From Tigriopus japonicus (lineage: Eukaryota > Arthropoda > Copepoda > Harpacticoida > Harpacticidae): 64,000 nucleotides of DNA. Under the pieces are notes generated by a model. It saw only the letters and a program-made list of their open reading frames with translations. It was not told where the DNA came from and ran no database searches. Where the stretch lies: positions 7,341,562-7,405,561 of the forward strand of contig CM021312.1 of assembly GCA_010645155.1 (NCBI GenBank). The letters run 5' to 3'. Within the stretch, counting starts at the first letter, position 1; each line of letters opens with the position of its first letter. Positions 12,601 through 23,000 of this stretch are shown here, piece by piece. The position numbers and the translations under genes were made by a program.

Positions 12601-13973
12601 AGTTTGAGTATACAGTATTGTCTCCCAATGTTGAGCTCGTCTTCCACGTCCTGGTCTGATATGTTGCAGATTAGTACTTGCGTTGTGAAAACCATTTGCT
12701 TGCAAGGCACTCTTTAGTGGAGCACAACTTGGAATATGATTTTTAAGCAATTCTTTGAAATATATAAAGCTTCTGGTGGGATTCTTCTCTTCCCTTTCCG
12801 AACCTATAACTTTGGTTTCGAACTCCGTTTTGGGACACACTGGATGTGTAATTATGAAATGATTAATGGATTATGTACGTAGTTCCCATGATATCTGCAT
12901 GCAAAAGGGGTCCAGTTCGGTTCACCTTGGTTTGGTGAAGTTACTGTAGTTTGGTTGCCCCATTTAATAAATGCAATATAAAACCACAAACACTGAACCC
13001 CATGAATGGCCTCTTAGACATCAAATTCCCGATCGAAAGCCTCTAATCTCCTTCATTGCGGTTAAAACGGCAATCAAAAGAAAGGTTCGTAGTGAGTTTC
13101 CGTTGATAGCTTGGGCACATCAGTGTACAATCCTTTTTAGGGTGCTTGGAGAATCACGTCTTATCAAATTTGGTTTTAAAACTCCTTTGAAGGAAACTAG
13201 CCTTTTGAAAGACAGATCACAATAAAAAGAATATATGTTTCACTTTGTTGACGTTTGCATTAGGAGGTCGATCTAAATTTTGTAAACAGATGCATGTACA
13301 TTGGTAGAATTGTAGTTATTGTATTGGCGGAAATTTGATTGGTCGAAATGTAACTAATTCCAATTATTTTGATTGTAAATGTAACTCATCAAATTACTTC
13401 ATCTTTATATCTGAATTCTTGCAATAACAATTACTCATCATAAATCACGGAACTCAAAAAATTACTTATCCTTGAATTATGTACTTTGGCCTCAAACGAA
13501 ATTGTTTAAAATTACTTGGGAAAAGGAATTGCAATTACAATCACATCACAGGTCTCGATGGTTACAACTAGAACTGCAGCTACAACAAACACGTTAAAAG
13601 AGCCAAGAGAACGCTTACCTAATCTTTTCATTTCTTTACACGCCATTTGAACGGGGTAAGTGACGGTTTTGGCTAAAAAGTACTTCAAACTTTCTTGACC
13701 ATTTTGTCTAGGATTCCATTCTAGAACCTCATTCACTCGTTTCCGGTCTTCAGCACACAACAACTGATAATCTAGTTCCGGTTTTACTCGTCTGACTTGA
13801 GATTCATTCTCAGAATCCTCGCTGGACAATGATTCCCACGTGCCAATCAAAGACTCCTTGATGGTTTGGTTGAACGATCCCTTGAGTTGAGTTATTTCAA
13901 AACCCATAAAGAACAAGGAAACCATGAGAAACACCACAACGACCTTCCCAAACCAACTTTGACTCACAGCCAT
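6688..13973 (-). CDS. METTL24-like methyltransferase-domain membrane protein (5 exons)
   Basis: Exons on the minus strand: 13973-13619, 8883-8746, 8682-8516, 7472-7423 and 6940-6688. All junctions are GT-AG and the phases agree (1,1,0,2), giving 320 residues. Residues 9-27 (KVVVVFLMVSLFFMGF) form a single signal-anchor, so the enzyme probably faces the Golgi/ER lumen or cell exterior. After a charged stem come CKEMKRLGG, then KYVCLD and DCLVYSFGIANQISFEESI, then GCEVHGYD, and finally YLKADIEGAE. This series is typical of the METTL24/Methyltransf_22 family, in which GCEVxxxD and LKxDIEGxE belong to the nucleotide-binding fold. The substrate is unknown. Intron 1 is 4.7 kb and contains transposons; the other introns are 60 to about 1040 bases. 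The family call is by pattern only. Confidence 0.88.
9467..9714. mobile_element. Possible hAT (CAGGGGTAGG-ended) MITE in methyltransferase intron 1
   Basis: Left end CAGGGGTAGGCAACCGG followed by a GGCCGCGGCCC block resembles the classic hAT/Charlie-type terminus. The right side ends GGCCCCTG, which gives a short inverted end. I could not find matching 8-mers on the two sides, so the boundaries are tentative. The GC-rich composition is clearly unlike the surrounding intron. Confidence 0.45.
11752..12206. mobile_element. MITE with 7-bp TSD, family X copy 1
   Basis: The ends are CAAGAACCACTG and, inverted, CAAGAAGCACTG. The direct repeat ACACAAT stands on both sides (11745-11751 and 12207-12213). 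The interior has the same layout as the copy at 36187-36756: a block with TCGAACGTCGGAGACAAAAG, and a central inverted pair built on GGGCGA and GAATGAATGAA. It holds no coding region. It lies in intron 1 of the methyltransferase-like gene. Confidence 0.85.
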
Positions 13974-14645
13974 GGTTTTGATTATACTGAAAATTGGTCA
14001 ATAGCACTTCTGTATTTGATCAAGAGGGTCTAGCCGTCACCAAGGTTCTTATCAGACTGACGAAAGGAAAGTTGATAGAGCGTTAACGAGTGACTTAATG
14101 GCGATTCTGGTTCAAGGTGCAGTGTACGTATTTTTTGAAACTGAAGTTTAGAAGAAACGTTGAAACCATTGTTTCCATTTATGAAGAGATCTTGACGTTG
14201 AGGTCATGAACCTTCATTGTGGTTTTAGAATTCTAGTTTCAAAGGCTTTTTTGAAATCGATCTAGATTCATGTGTCGTGTCCAAGGAAAGTGTGTGATGA
14301 AGAGAAAGCCAAAGAGGTTCTTTGACAAATTTATTGATTGACGTTGACCTTGTTAATTGTTTTGTTTATTGCGATTGTCTTGCTTAAGTGAAGGGAGAAA
14401 GTATTCCTATCAATCCAAAATCAACTATCCTGCACTCGCTTTGGATGGCCTTGAGTTTGGCGATTAATATATTTTCAATATGTTATCAATTGTGTGACAC
14501 AGCGAACACTTAACTGAAATGTTACGTGTTTTTTAACAATTTAAAATGGTAAATTTAACCTTACTGACGATAGGATCGTATTCTTTCCCCCTGATTATCA
14601 TTTTTTGACTTCACAGCCAACTTTGTACTGCTGCGCGTTTTCGAA
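13974..14645. other. Upstream flank of the methyltransferase-like gene
   Basis: This is the expected promoter side of the minus-strand gene starting at 13973. I see no coding region, RNA gene or transposon end. Confidence 0.4.
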
Positions 14646-15353
14646 ATGAAGGCCCGTAGGCAAAGGATCCTCGATTTTCTCCACGCCCAAGTCTCGCCAA
14701 AAGAAGTTGCCCGCATTGTTAGTGTCTCCTTAGTCAACGGTTACACAGTCAAGAGGATGTTTCAGGAGAGGGGAAACGTCAAGAGGATGAGCCATGGTGG
14801 GCGAAACAAGATTTGCGACCTGGACTTTTTGACTGGGATTGCTGCGGAGATCAAGGCCCGTCCCACCACCAGCATGAGGACCCTCGCCAAGGAGCACAAT
14901 GTCTCTAGGGAGACCATCAGGAGGGCCGTCTTGGACCTTGGAGCAACTTATTATGACCAACATTGTCGTTAGTTGTTGACTGCGGCCATCCAGAGCAAGA
15001 GGGTGGAGAAGGGGACCAAGTTGCTTACCTGGTTGTGCCACAACGAGTCCACCCTCAAGTCCAGACCTTAATCGTTTGGATTATGGGGTTTGGGGCGCCA
15101 GTGAGTAGAGGGCCTGTGTTAGCCCCCACCGAAATGTGGACTCTCTGAAGGCTGCCGTCGAGCAAGAGTGGGTCTTGATGTCTGTGGACTTCCTCCGGAG
15201 GACCTGCAAGGCCTTTGGGCCCAGGATTGAGGCCATTTTGGCTACCACAGGTGGATATTTTAAAAACAAAGGGCCTCGTGACAGGTCAATTGACCCCAAA
15301 AGAACCCTAGTTTCGTACATGTATCTCTCTTTATCCTCGCGTAAAATCACATA
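14646..15353 (+). pseudogene. Broken mariner-type transposase (internal deletion, frameshifts)
   Basis: The N-terminal 108 codons (14646-14972) carry two helix-turn-helix regions: VSPKEVARIVSVS with a TVKRMF recognition helix, then MRTLAKEHNVSRETIRRA, typical of Tc1/mariner DNA-binding domains. The middle with the first two catalytic aspartates is missing. The C-terminal block resumes near 15058 in other frames with PDLNRLDYGVWG (third catalytic Asp), then NVDSLKAAVEQEW and FGPRIEAILATTGGYF. Stops and frame changes separate the pieces. No clear TIR or TA-flanked end was seen. It is a dead copy of a family different from those at 5038 and 18576. Confidence 0.85.
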
Positions 15354-15699
15354 ATTTGTCGAAAAAACTCAGTTTCCCCTTTTCTTTTGCCGTTTTGATC
15401 CAACAACATCAAAATTTATATTGTTGAAAAAGAAGAAAAGTCTTGTCATTGATCACAACGAATTTGCACAGCTTCAAAATCAAAGATAAAAAATGTTTTG
15501 AATTGACCTTACGAAAATCAATTAAAAGGCTTAGAACACAATCATTTTAGAAAATACAAGCTACTACATCTATAGTGATTTGTTGAAAATCTATAGTAGA
15601 AGTGTATGAAAGGCTAAAATGAATGCTGGTTAGGTTCAATCATTGAAAACATTAAGTTTAAGTGTAAAAAAGCGCTCATATAAAAAATAGTTGGTTTTT

Positions 15700-15845
15700 T
15701 TTGTGCTAGGGTCATAGGGTTGAGGCTCGTCCGGCTAGCAAAACTAGCCAACACATCATGCATTTTTTTCCGAATCGAACCTGGGGCATCTCCCTAAAGG
15801 AAACTGCGCCAACCATGGAACCACGTCCCCTCCACCTTGCTCAAA
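15700..15845 (-). repeat. Possible tRNA-derived SINE fragment
   Basis: On the minus strand a TGGTTGGCGCA segment resembles a pol III A box. It is followed about 30 bases later by GGTTCGATTC, a good B box, within the normal spacing of a tRNA-type internal promoter. The anticodon arm does not fold as a functional tRNA as far as I can tell. It is called a SINE candidate only because of these two boxes. Confidence 0.3.
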
Positions 15846-16955
15846 TGTTAAATAGAGTTAGTGCTTTATTTTATTTAGCATCTTCGCAACACCTTTTGCC
15901 CAGAAATGCATTGAAAAAAGCGCCATTTCAACACTTGCAAATTTCAAACGCAATGCTTGGGTTTTTAAAAGATAAACAATGGTGCTAAATATGTCAAAGA
16001 AATGTCAACCATTGTCATTCTGAGCAAAAAAAATTTTTTTGAATGAGGCAATTTTTTTTTTTCAAGGACTAACTTAAATGCCCTCGTCATTTTCGGCAAG
16101 CTTAACCGAAAAACAACAATAATTCGGGTCAATAACTACTCAACTCGTAGTTGGGAGAAAAGATAAAATCATATTTGTTCTTTTTAAATGCCTTCCCCAA
16201 TCTGTGAATTTTTCATTTATCCTTAAATGTCATATTGATTTCAGTACTTGAGTCTCCTTAAGTTGATACTCGTGATGATATCAACATTCGAAGAAGAGGT
16301 TGTAGATTCGTGATTACTGGGGCGAAAAACAAGGGGGGCATTAATTCAAAGTGACTTTGGAATTTCGGTCATTCAACTTCGTAAGTGGGTTCTAAAACTG
16401 AACTAGTTTTGAAAGGGACAACAATAAAAACCCCAAATAGTTTAAATCTAAAGTAATTTAAATTTGAGGTATCATTTACTTCCTCAAAGCTTACTTCGCA
16501 AAAACAAGCCAATCTGTGCCATGCACAGGTAGATTTGATGTGGTGTCTTTCACGTCCTTTTTGTAGGCCATAATCAAAGAAACAAAGAATGTAAAATGTA
16601 GAATGTCCAATTTATATGAACAAACAATATGTTTTTTTTTACAACACCACATTTTTTTTTATTCCACGTTCCATTTGCTTGGACATTTGTAATAATATAG
16701 TCCAAGACTTTTTAGACTTTTCGAATCAAAGGTTAAGATTTTATCCACCATGTACTGACATTGCAAGTTCTCGATCCCAAAATGCAGAAAAGTGCATTTT
16801 AAAGTATTGCATTCCATGGCTCATGCATTAAAAAATCGATATCTTGCTGAATTGACGAGGCCAAACAAATTGGTGTTGTCGGCAAAAACAGAAAAGAAAC
16901 AGAAACAATAGAAAAGAGAGCAATTGCGATGTAACGAAATTTCGTTTCGTAATTT
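15846..16955. other. Intergenic AT-rich stretch
   Basis: Poly-T runs and short open frames only. No gene or repeat end that I can support. Confidence 0.4.
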
Positions 16956-17011
16956 CGTAAACATTATATTTTCAAAGCCTTTCGAAAGGCTTTGAAAATA
17001 TAATGTTTACG
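16956..17011. repeat. Perfect 56-bp palindrome
   Basis: Twenty-eight bases on the left pair without mismatch with 28 on the right and there is no spacer, centred on TTTCGAAA at 16983/16984. The outer limits are CGTAAAC and GTTTACG. It could extrude as a cruciform. It may be the remnant of two abutting TIRs. Confidence 0.9.
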
Positions 17012-17329
17012 TCATTTATAATATCAAATATTTTTAAAACATATGAAATTATATTAGTAATTACATTATTATCCTTCAAATTCCTACCGCAAAGGGACTA
17101 GAGGGAGTCAAATTAAATTCTTAATTGATCAAACCATCTAAAAGTGTTTCAAAAAGTCAAAAAGCTTTTTACAGCCTACAGACGCTCTTTGAGAAAAACA
17201 TAGATATGTTTAGATACACCATACTCAGTTTGTTTGTGGGACAATAGCTGGAAAATGGTTGCGTGAATGCGCCCAAAATTTCCAACAAATATTAATGTAC
17301 TGTTTGGGGTTGGTTCAGGAGAAACCTTG

Positions 17330-17896
17330 CACGGTGTTTTTTTGAGCGTGAGAAGTCATTTTCAAATTCCAAAAACTTTTGAGACCAGTTTTGAAGTGTG
17401 AATGCAATACTCCATCTGTAGTATCTAAATTCTGTTAATTAGGTCATGGGCAAAAACACGATGTAAGGTCACTTAAAACATGCTTAAACACATTTTTTTG
17501 AACATTTTCTTCCACTCAATTCTCAAGTAACCTTATGGGTGAGTTCACCTAAGATATTGTCAAATTCTACTGAGCCGTTTGTCTAAATTAATGTAACGTC
17601 CCTCCCGTTTGGTCCTTCGAGCATGCTGAACGAAATAGCCGTTGAAAAAAGATCCGCGAAATAGATTTCCGAAATATTTTACAGCAACAGTGCTCTTAGT
17701 ACCTATAAGACTAAAGTCGAAGTAAATTTTCAAATATTTGTTTTTAAGTATGTTTTAAGTAACATTATAGAGTTTTTGCCCGTGACCTATTTAACTGAAT
17801 TCAAATAAATGTTCTGCATTGCGTTTACATTTCAAAAGTGGTCTCAAATGTTTCTGGAATTTGAAAATGACCTCTCACGCTCAAAAGAACACCGTG
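17330..17896. mobile_element. Long-TIR non-autonomous DNA element
   Basis: Inverted arms of roughly 190 bases (about 17330-17515 and 17715-17896) start CACGGTGTT and share TTTTGAGCGTGAGA, GTCATTTTCAAATTCCA and GGGCAAAAAC. The ends are flanked by CTTG on both sides, a possible short target duplication. There is no open frame in the roughly 200-base centre. The superfamily is not determined. Confidence 0.7.
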
Positions 17897-18432
17897 CTTG
17901 CACAGTTTTCTATCTAAGAAAGAAATTGTGATTTGTCTCATCTAAAATTATTGTTTAGAATGTGTTGCCCTCACCTTTTGCACGCACCAAACATGAGGTG
18001 CTCCCGTCAAGTCATTTTAGACCGGAGGTGAGTTTTTTGAATGTCCTACCTCGGAGGTAACTATGGTTGAGGCTTGTCAAGTTGTCAGTACTGCCATTTC
18101 TTGACTGTATGAATCAAATCATAACGATATTTCTCTTTTTTACTACACTTAAAAACAAGCTCGGGTTATGAGCTTTTTACTTTATTGTACTGTATGCAAC
18201 TTATGGAGTAGCTTATAAATGTTCACTTCCTTTTTTGTATTTTGAACCCAACCTCTTAACTCTTCCATAACGTTCCTGCATACAGAGTTGAGTTTCTTAA
18301 ACATTTACGAAGTAGCTTGTTCAAAAATAGCTGCCTCGTAACTTCATATCAATATCAAGGAGCTACATGATAATAACGCCTCCGAACCCCAGAATGGGCC
18401 CCAAGAGTAGCAAAATTGTATATAAAATTATA

Positions 18433-19737
18433 CACCGTGGCAATTAAGTTCGGGAAGAAATACGGAAATGGTTGTGGGAGTGACAAGTTTTCGAATTTGG
18501 CGCACAAATTTTGCTGAACCCTTTGTCGATCTATCCACAACAGATGCAAACTGCTAAATTTGGAAAAAAGTCAAGATGAAACCATCCAATTCTCTTAGAG
18601 AAGCCATAGTCTCACTTCATAAGAAGGGAAAGTCAATCCCGGAGATTGCAAAGATACTATCATCCAACTGTGTCACTTATAAAAGTGTTTATAATACTGT
18701 GAAAGGATTCAAGGAGACTGGCAAGACTTGTGATCGGCCCAGGAGTGGCAGACCAACTTCAGTTATTACCAAAAATTGCATCAAAGGGGTACGAGAATTG
18801 GTGCGAAGGAACCCCAGACGTAGCATGAGACAGATGGCAAAAAATGAGTCAATGTCCCATACATCAATGCAAAAACTCTGCAAGTTGTCCTTGGGACTCA
18901 GGCCATTCAAGAAAGTCAAAGGACAGCTACTTTCTGAGTCCTCAAGAGACAAGAGGATGAAAAGATGCCGGATTTTGTTGAGGGACATGCGAAGCCGCAA
19001 GGAAGTGCCAACAATGTTCTCAGACGAGAAATTGTTCATGATTGAGGCCATCCACAACACCCAAAATGACCGTGTTCTTGCCAGAACACTCAAAGACATC
19101 CCTGATGTGCACAGAATTGTTACCAGGCATCAAAAACCTCCATCGGTCATGGTTTGGGCAGCGGTGATGTCTGATGGGAAGAAAATGCCCCTGATCTTTG
19201 TTGAGGAGGGGTTGAAAGTCAACAAAGACGTTTACCTCAACATGTTACAATCCCAAGTGCTTCCCTGGTTCCAAAATGAATATAGGAATAAGCCTTATGT
19301 CTTCACCCAGGACGGTGCACCAGCCCACACCGCCAGAATCGTTCAACAATGGTGCACGGAAAATTTTTCGGGCTTCTGGTCGAAGGATATGTGGCCTCCA
19401 AGTAGCCCTGACATCAATCCATTGGACTTTTCACTGTGGTCCATACTTGAAGCCAAGGCTTGCTCGAAAATTCATCACAATATTGAGGCACTAAAGTCAT
19501 CATTGGTGAAGGCATGGGATGAAATTTCCCAGGACACAATTCGTGCCATCTGCTCCCAAGTTCCTCACCGTATGAGACAAATTGTGGCAAGAAAAGGCGG
19601 CCATTTCGAAAAATGCTAGTAATGTCAAATGTGCAGCAATGTCAAATAAATACGTGTTCAAAAAATTGTCGAGATGCGATTAATAACAATGACGTTGAGT
19701 CCGTTTACATATCTTCCCGAGCTTAATTGCCACGGTG
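18433..19737 (+). mobile_element. Full-length DD37D mariner (maT-like) element
   Basis: The terminal inverted repeats begin CACCGTGGCAATTAAG at both ends, with one C/T difference soon after (GTTCGGGAAGA against GCTCGGGAAGA). Each end is flanked by TA (18431-18432 and 19738-19739). At 1305 bp with one uninterrupted transposase frame, this has the size and structure of an autonomous Tc1/mariner element. Nothing in the sequence argues against recent activity. Confidence 0.95.
18576..19619 (+). CDS. Mariner-type transposase, DD37D
   Basis: The 347-residue protein has the normal length for a mariner transposase. Residues 5-50 form the first helix-turn-helix (SIPEIAKILSSN). GRPTSVITK is the GRPR-like linker, and a second helix-turn-helix lies around residues 75-105. 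Catalytic Asp 1 is in MFSDEKLF and Asp 2 in TQDGAPAHT. The third acidic residue is the Asp of SPDINPLD, with 37 residues between Asp 2 and Asp 3 by direct count, the DD37D signature associated with maT elements. It cuts and pastes DNA at TA sites by binding the TIRs. There are no stops or frameshifts. It starts at the first ATG, about 140 bases inside the left TIR. Confidence 0.95.
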   Translation: MKPSNSLREAIVSLHKKGKSIPEIAKILSSNCVTYKSVYNTVKGFKETGKTCDRPRSGRPTSVITKNCIKGVRELVRRNPRRSMRQMAKNESMSHTSMQKLCKLSLGLRPFKKVKGQLLSESSRDKRMKRCRILLRDMRSRKEVPTMFSDEKLFMIEAIHNTQNDRVLARTLKDIPDVHRIVTRHQKPPSVMVWAAVMSDGKKMPLIFVEEGLKVNKDVYLNMLQSQVLPWFQNEYRNKPYVFTQDGAPAHTARIVQQWCTENFSGFWSKDMWPPSSPDINPLDFSLWSILEAKACSKIHHNIEALKSSLVKAWDEISQDTIRAICSQVPHRMRQIVARKGGHFEKC

Positions 19738-20009
19738 TATGGCAATATGGCACTTTTAAAATGGCAGTGAGTGCTCGAAGTTGACATGTGTTTCAAACAA
19801 CTTTTGGCAGCGTCGGCTTGAAACTACCTGGTAACGTTGTCTTGAAGTGCTTGAGCTCATTTTACCATTAAACAAATTTATGGTAATTCATTTTTGTTCC
19901 AAATTAGGACAACCTTCCATGTCGAAGCCTTATTTTGCGCCTGGTTATATTTTAGTTAATTGTGGAAAGGCTATCTCATCTCTAGCAACAATTTCTTCTG
20001 ACTTTTTAG

Positions 20010-23000
20010 GTGTCAATGTCACGGCCATGCCACACATTGTGTCAATAGTACCGATGATAACATGGTGACGGGCAGTGTTTGCCTATGTCAACACGGAACA
20101 GATGGACCCAATTGCGAAACTTGTCTTCAAGATCATTGGGATGTGCCATGGCGCAGTGCCACCTCTCAAAGTGCAAATGAATGTAAACGTAAGTATATCA
20201 AGTATTCACGTAAATGTTTTGCACGTCATTTTCACCATTCCAAAGAATGTTGGAGAAAGGCAAAACCAAGAGCCAACTTGCGAGTACCAACTTGAGTTGT
20301 GGTCAAGTCAAGTCAAGTCATGGTAATGGTCAGCTGAGCATGTCAAAAAACATGGTACATAAAAAACAGGACCTGGGTCAGTCAAGTCGGGCAACAAGGG
20401 TTCAACCATGGTTGAGGGTAAGAAGAGACACAGGTGAAACTGGAGAGGCTTCAATCTTGAAGCTTGAGTTTCAACACAAGCATTAGAGCTCCTTCATCCT
20501 TCAGCATGAAGATCATATTGTGCTAAAAGATAAATCATGCTCGGTCTTTGGGCTTTAATTTTGTTGTGTGTTAGCCCAAAAGCAAGCTTCCAAGCTTTTC
20601 AAGGTTCCGGAGAATCTTACCTCGAAGCAACGGAGGCGAAAAATGACCAAGGTAGGCGCACCACTTTGCATAATTATGTGGCCACGACGTTTGACACATA
20701 CAAAATCGAAAAGAATGATTTTTGCTTAAAACATCAGAATAATAAAAATAAGCAATTTTTGAACTCAAAGTCACAAACAAATATATTGTCTTAACCTGCT
20801 GAGAAGTGCGAAGCGCATTTGAATACTTGAAGAATTTGTGCATTTTATGACAAGTAGCCATCCTTGCTGATTTAGGTGCAGGAGAAGTGCAACTTAATGT
20901 TCATGATGGCAATCGTAACCGAGCGTTAGTTGGGTCCAAATGCAATGGCACTTTTAAATGATTTACAATTGGAAAAACATGTTTTCCGCGCTTCATTGCC
21001 TTCCGCTCCAATTTTTCAACCTTGAAGACAAACATTCTAGATTTTGATGTTATTATTCAATATTTCACTAGCCTACGTTGGAAATCTTCCGAAAGATTCT
21101 CAAAATATGTTTACTTTGGTATCTAAATTAAATTTTGTTTTGCATTGATTAAGCTTCATGAAAAAGGTAAGCAAACTGGGTCCAAAAGCTATACAAAAAT
21201 AGTTGAAATAGGAAAAATGTTGTTGACGGAATATATGTTCTTATATTAAGGTGTAATTGTGCTCTCAAATTGTGAGAAGATAAATTTTTTTTTGAATTTT
21301 TTTTTGTTGATTGCGATGTTACTTCATCAGTCTGGTTTCTTTTTTGTTGGCAAAAATACAAAAAAATGACACGGGTGGGCATTCTCCCCGCAATAGCTGC
21401 AAATGCCCATGTTTGTGGGACTAGAATGGTACTCCTTGTGGTTGCAGGTTAAATATGTTCCGTGTCAAGTAATTATCTGAGTAGGAGTCTTCCCTGGGTT
21501 GGATCAAGAGGAACTGATCAAGGGACTCGATGAAGGGATTGAGATTTCCACCAGTCTTTTTTTTTCAATAAAAAAAATACCTGGACGTTTGTGATGAGAG
21601 TTAATTAATATTTAGTTTTCAAATTTGGAAAAAATAGTACAAAATTTATATTAAAAATAACGAACCCGTCCACCCTCAAGAGAGGAGTGAAACACTTCGT
21701 GTCAACTCTCCCAATTTGAGACTCCGTGTACGGCCTTTGGTTTACGAGCTTTTATCTCTGTGTTTTTTCTCTCTTTACTAAAAAAGTGTACCGGCACTTA
21801 AGTCAAAATATATACATACAAACATAGCATATTTTCAGCAATTTGAATAGAGTAGTCCAAATTCGCAAAAACGCAAATTAAGGCGAAAATCGCAAAAGGC
21901 ATGAAAAATAATTGATGTTACCAAGATTTTTTTTGACCGTCCCTTGTAATGAGTGACATCTTCGATAATGTCGATAAATTGAGTAAAATGCTCGTTATAC
22001 CTAGAGGGCTAACAGAGAAATGTCACTCCAGTACAGTTAGTGGAGATTTATTTTGAACACACTTCATTAATCCCGCAGCAAGGGTGTCAAGTGACTTGAT
22101 TCATCATACATTGCTCTTGTTTGACCAAAGCAGTTGCATGAGCAATTTTGCCACTCACTCCCTAAAAACGGAAGTTTGGGTTGTGAATCACATTACTAGC
22201 GTGTTCAACATCAAATCCCATCACACACACAATGCAGGCTTAGTGACTCATGAATATTTTCGGAGTGTCATTTTTCTGTTAGTCCTCTAGTCATACCTAG
22301 AGCTCTAGTCATACCTAGTGACCCTAACATGTCTTTTGATTCATTTCTTCATAATTTTCTTCATCTGACGTAATGAAGAGTGATGTAATCGTCCTTTTTT
22401 CTCATAAAAGTAATTTTAACACCTCAAAAACTTCCTCGAAAGTGGAACGTCCTAAAAATATAAATCAGGGGGAAAAAGAGGAGAATTTCCCCTCACCCTT
22501 TCCCCTTCTGCAGTGCCTCGAGATGTTTGAAATAAAAAAGCGCAAGAAAAAGCGCAAGACTTTAAAATCCACAATTGATAGAAAAAAAACATTAAATGAA
22601 ACAACACATTTTTGATCATGCTGTTTTTATGGTATGTTTTTTACATGTAGCGTCTGTTATACTCATTTGAAAACCTGCTTAAAAATAAAGGGACACATAA
22701 CTTATCTTAATGTTTTAGCCTTCCACGCTTTCATACTGAAAGTTTTTGCTATTTTTATAGGTTTTTGCTATTTTTGGAATATTTCAATTGCAATCTGCTA
22801 TCCTCTATTTGACCCTTAAAATCTATCAAATCTGTGAGACTTTCTTGGGTTGATAAAACACTTCCTTGGGTTACTTATTTTTCATTATGGTTTGTTTTGT
22901 CAGACACATAAATGCATTTCACCCTTAAATATTGCAGATTTGTTGTTAGCCCTAATCATTTGCTGTATTTTTTCTTGTTTTTGGCGAAGTATTATTTTTA

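Noticed and set aside
12349..12840. 163-codon open frame on the minus strand
   Set aside because: No family features; lies in an intron; a short stretch near 12410-12445 resembles 18376-18400, which suggests repeat-derived sequence rather than a gene.
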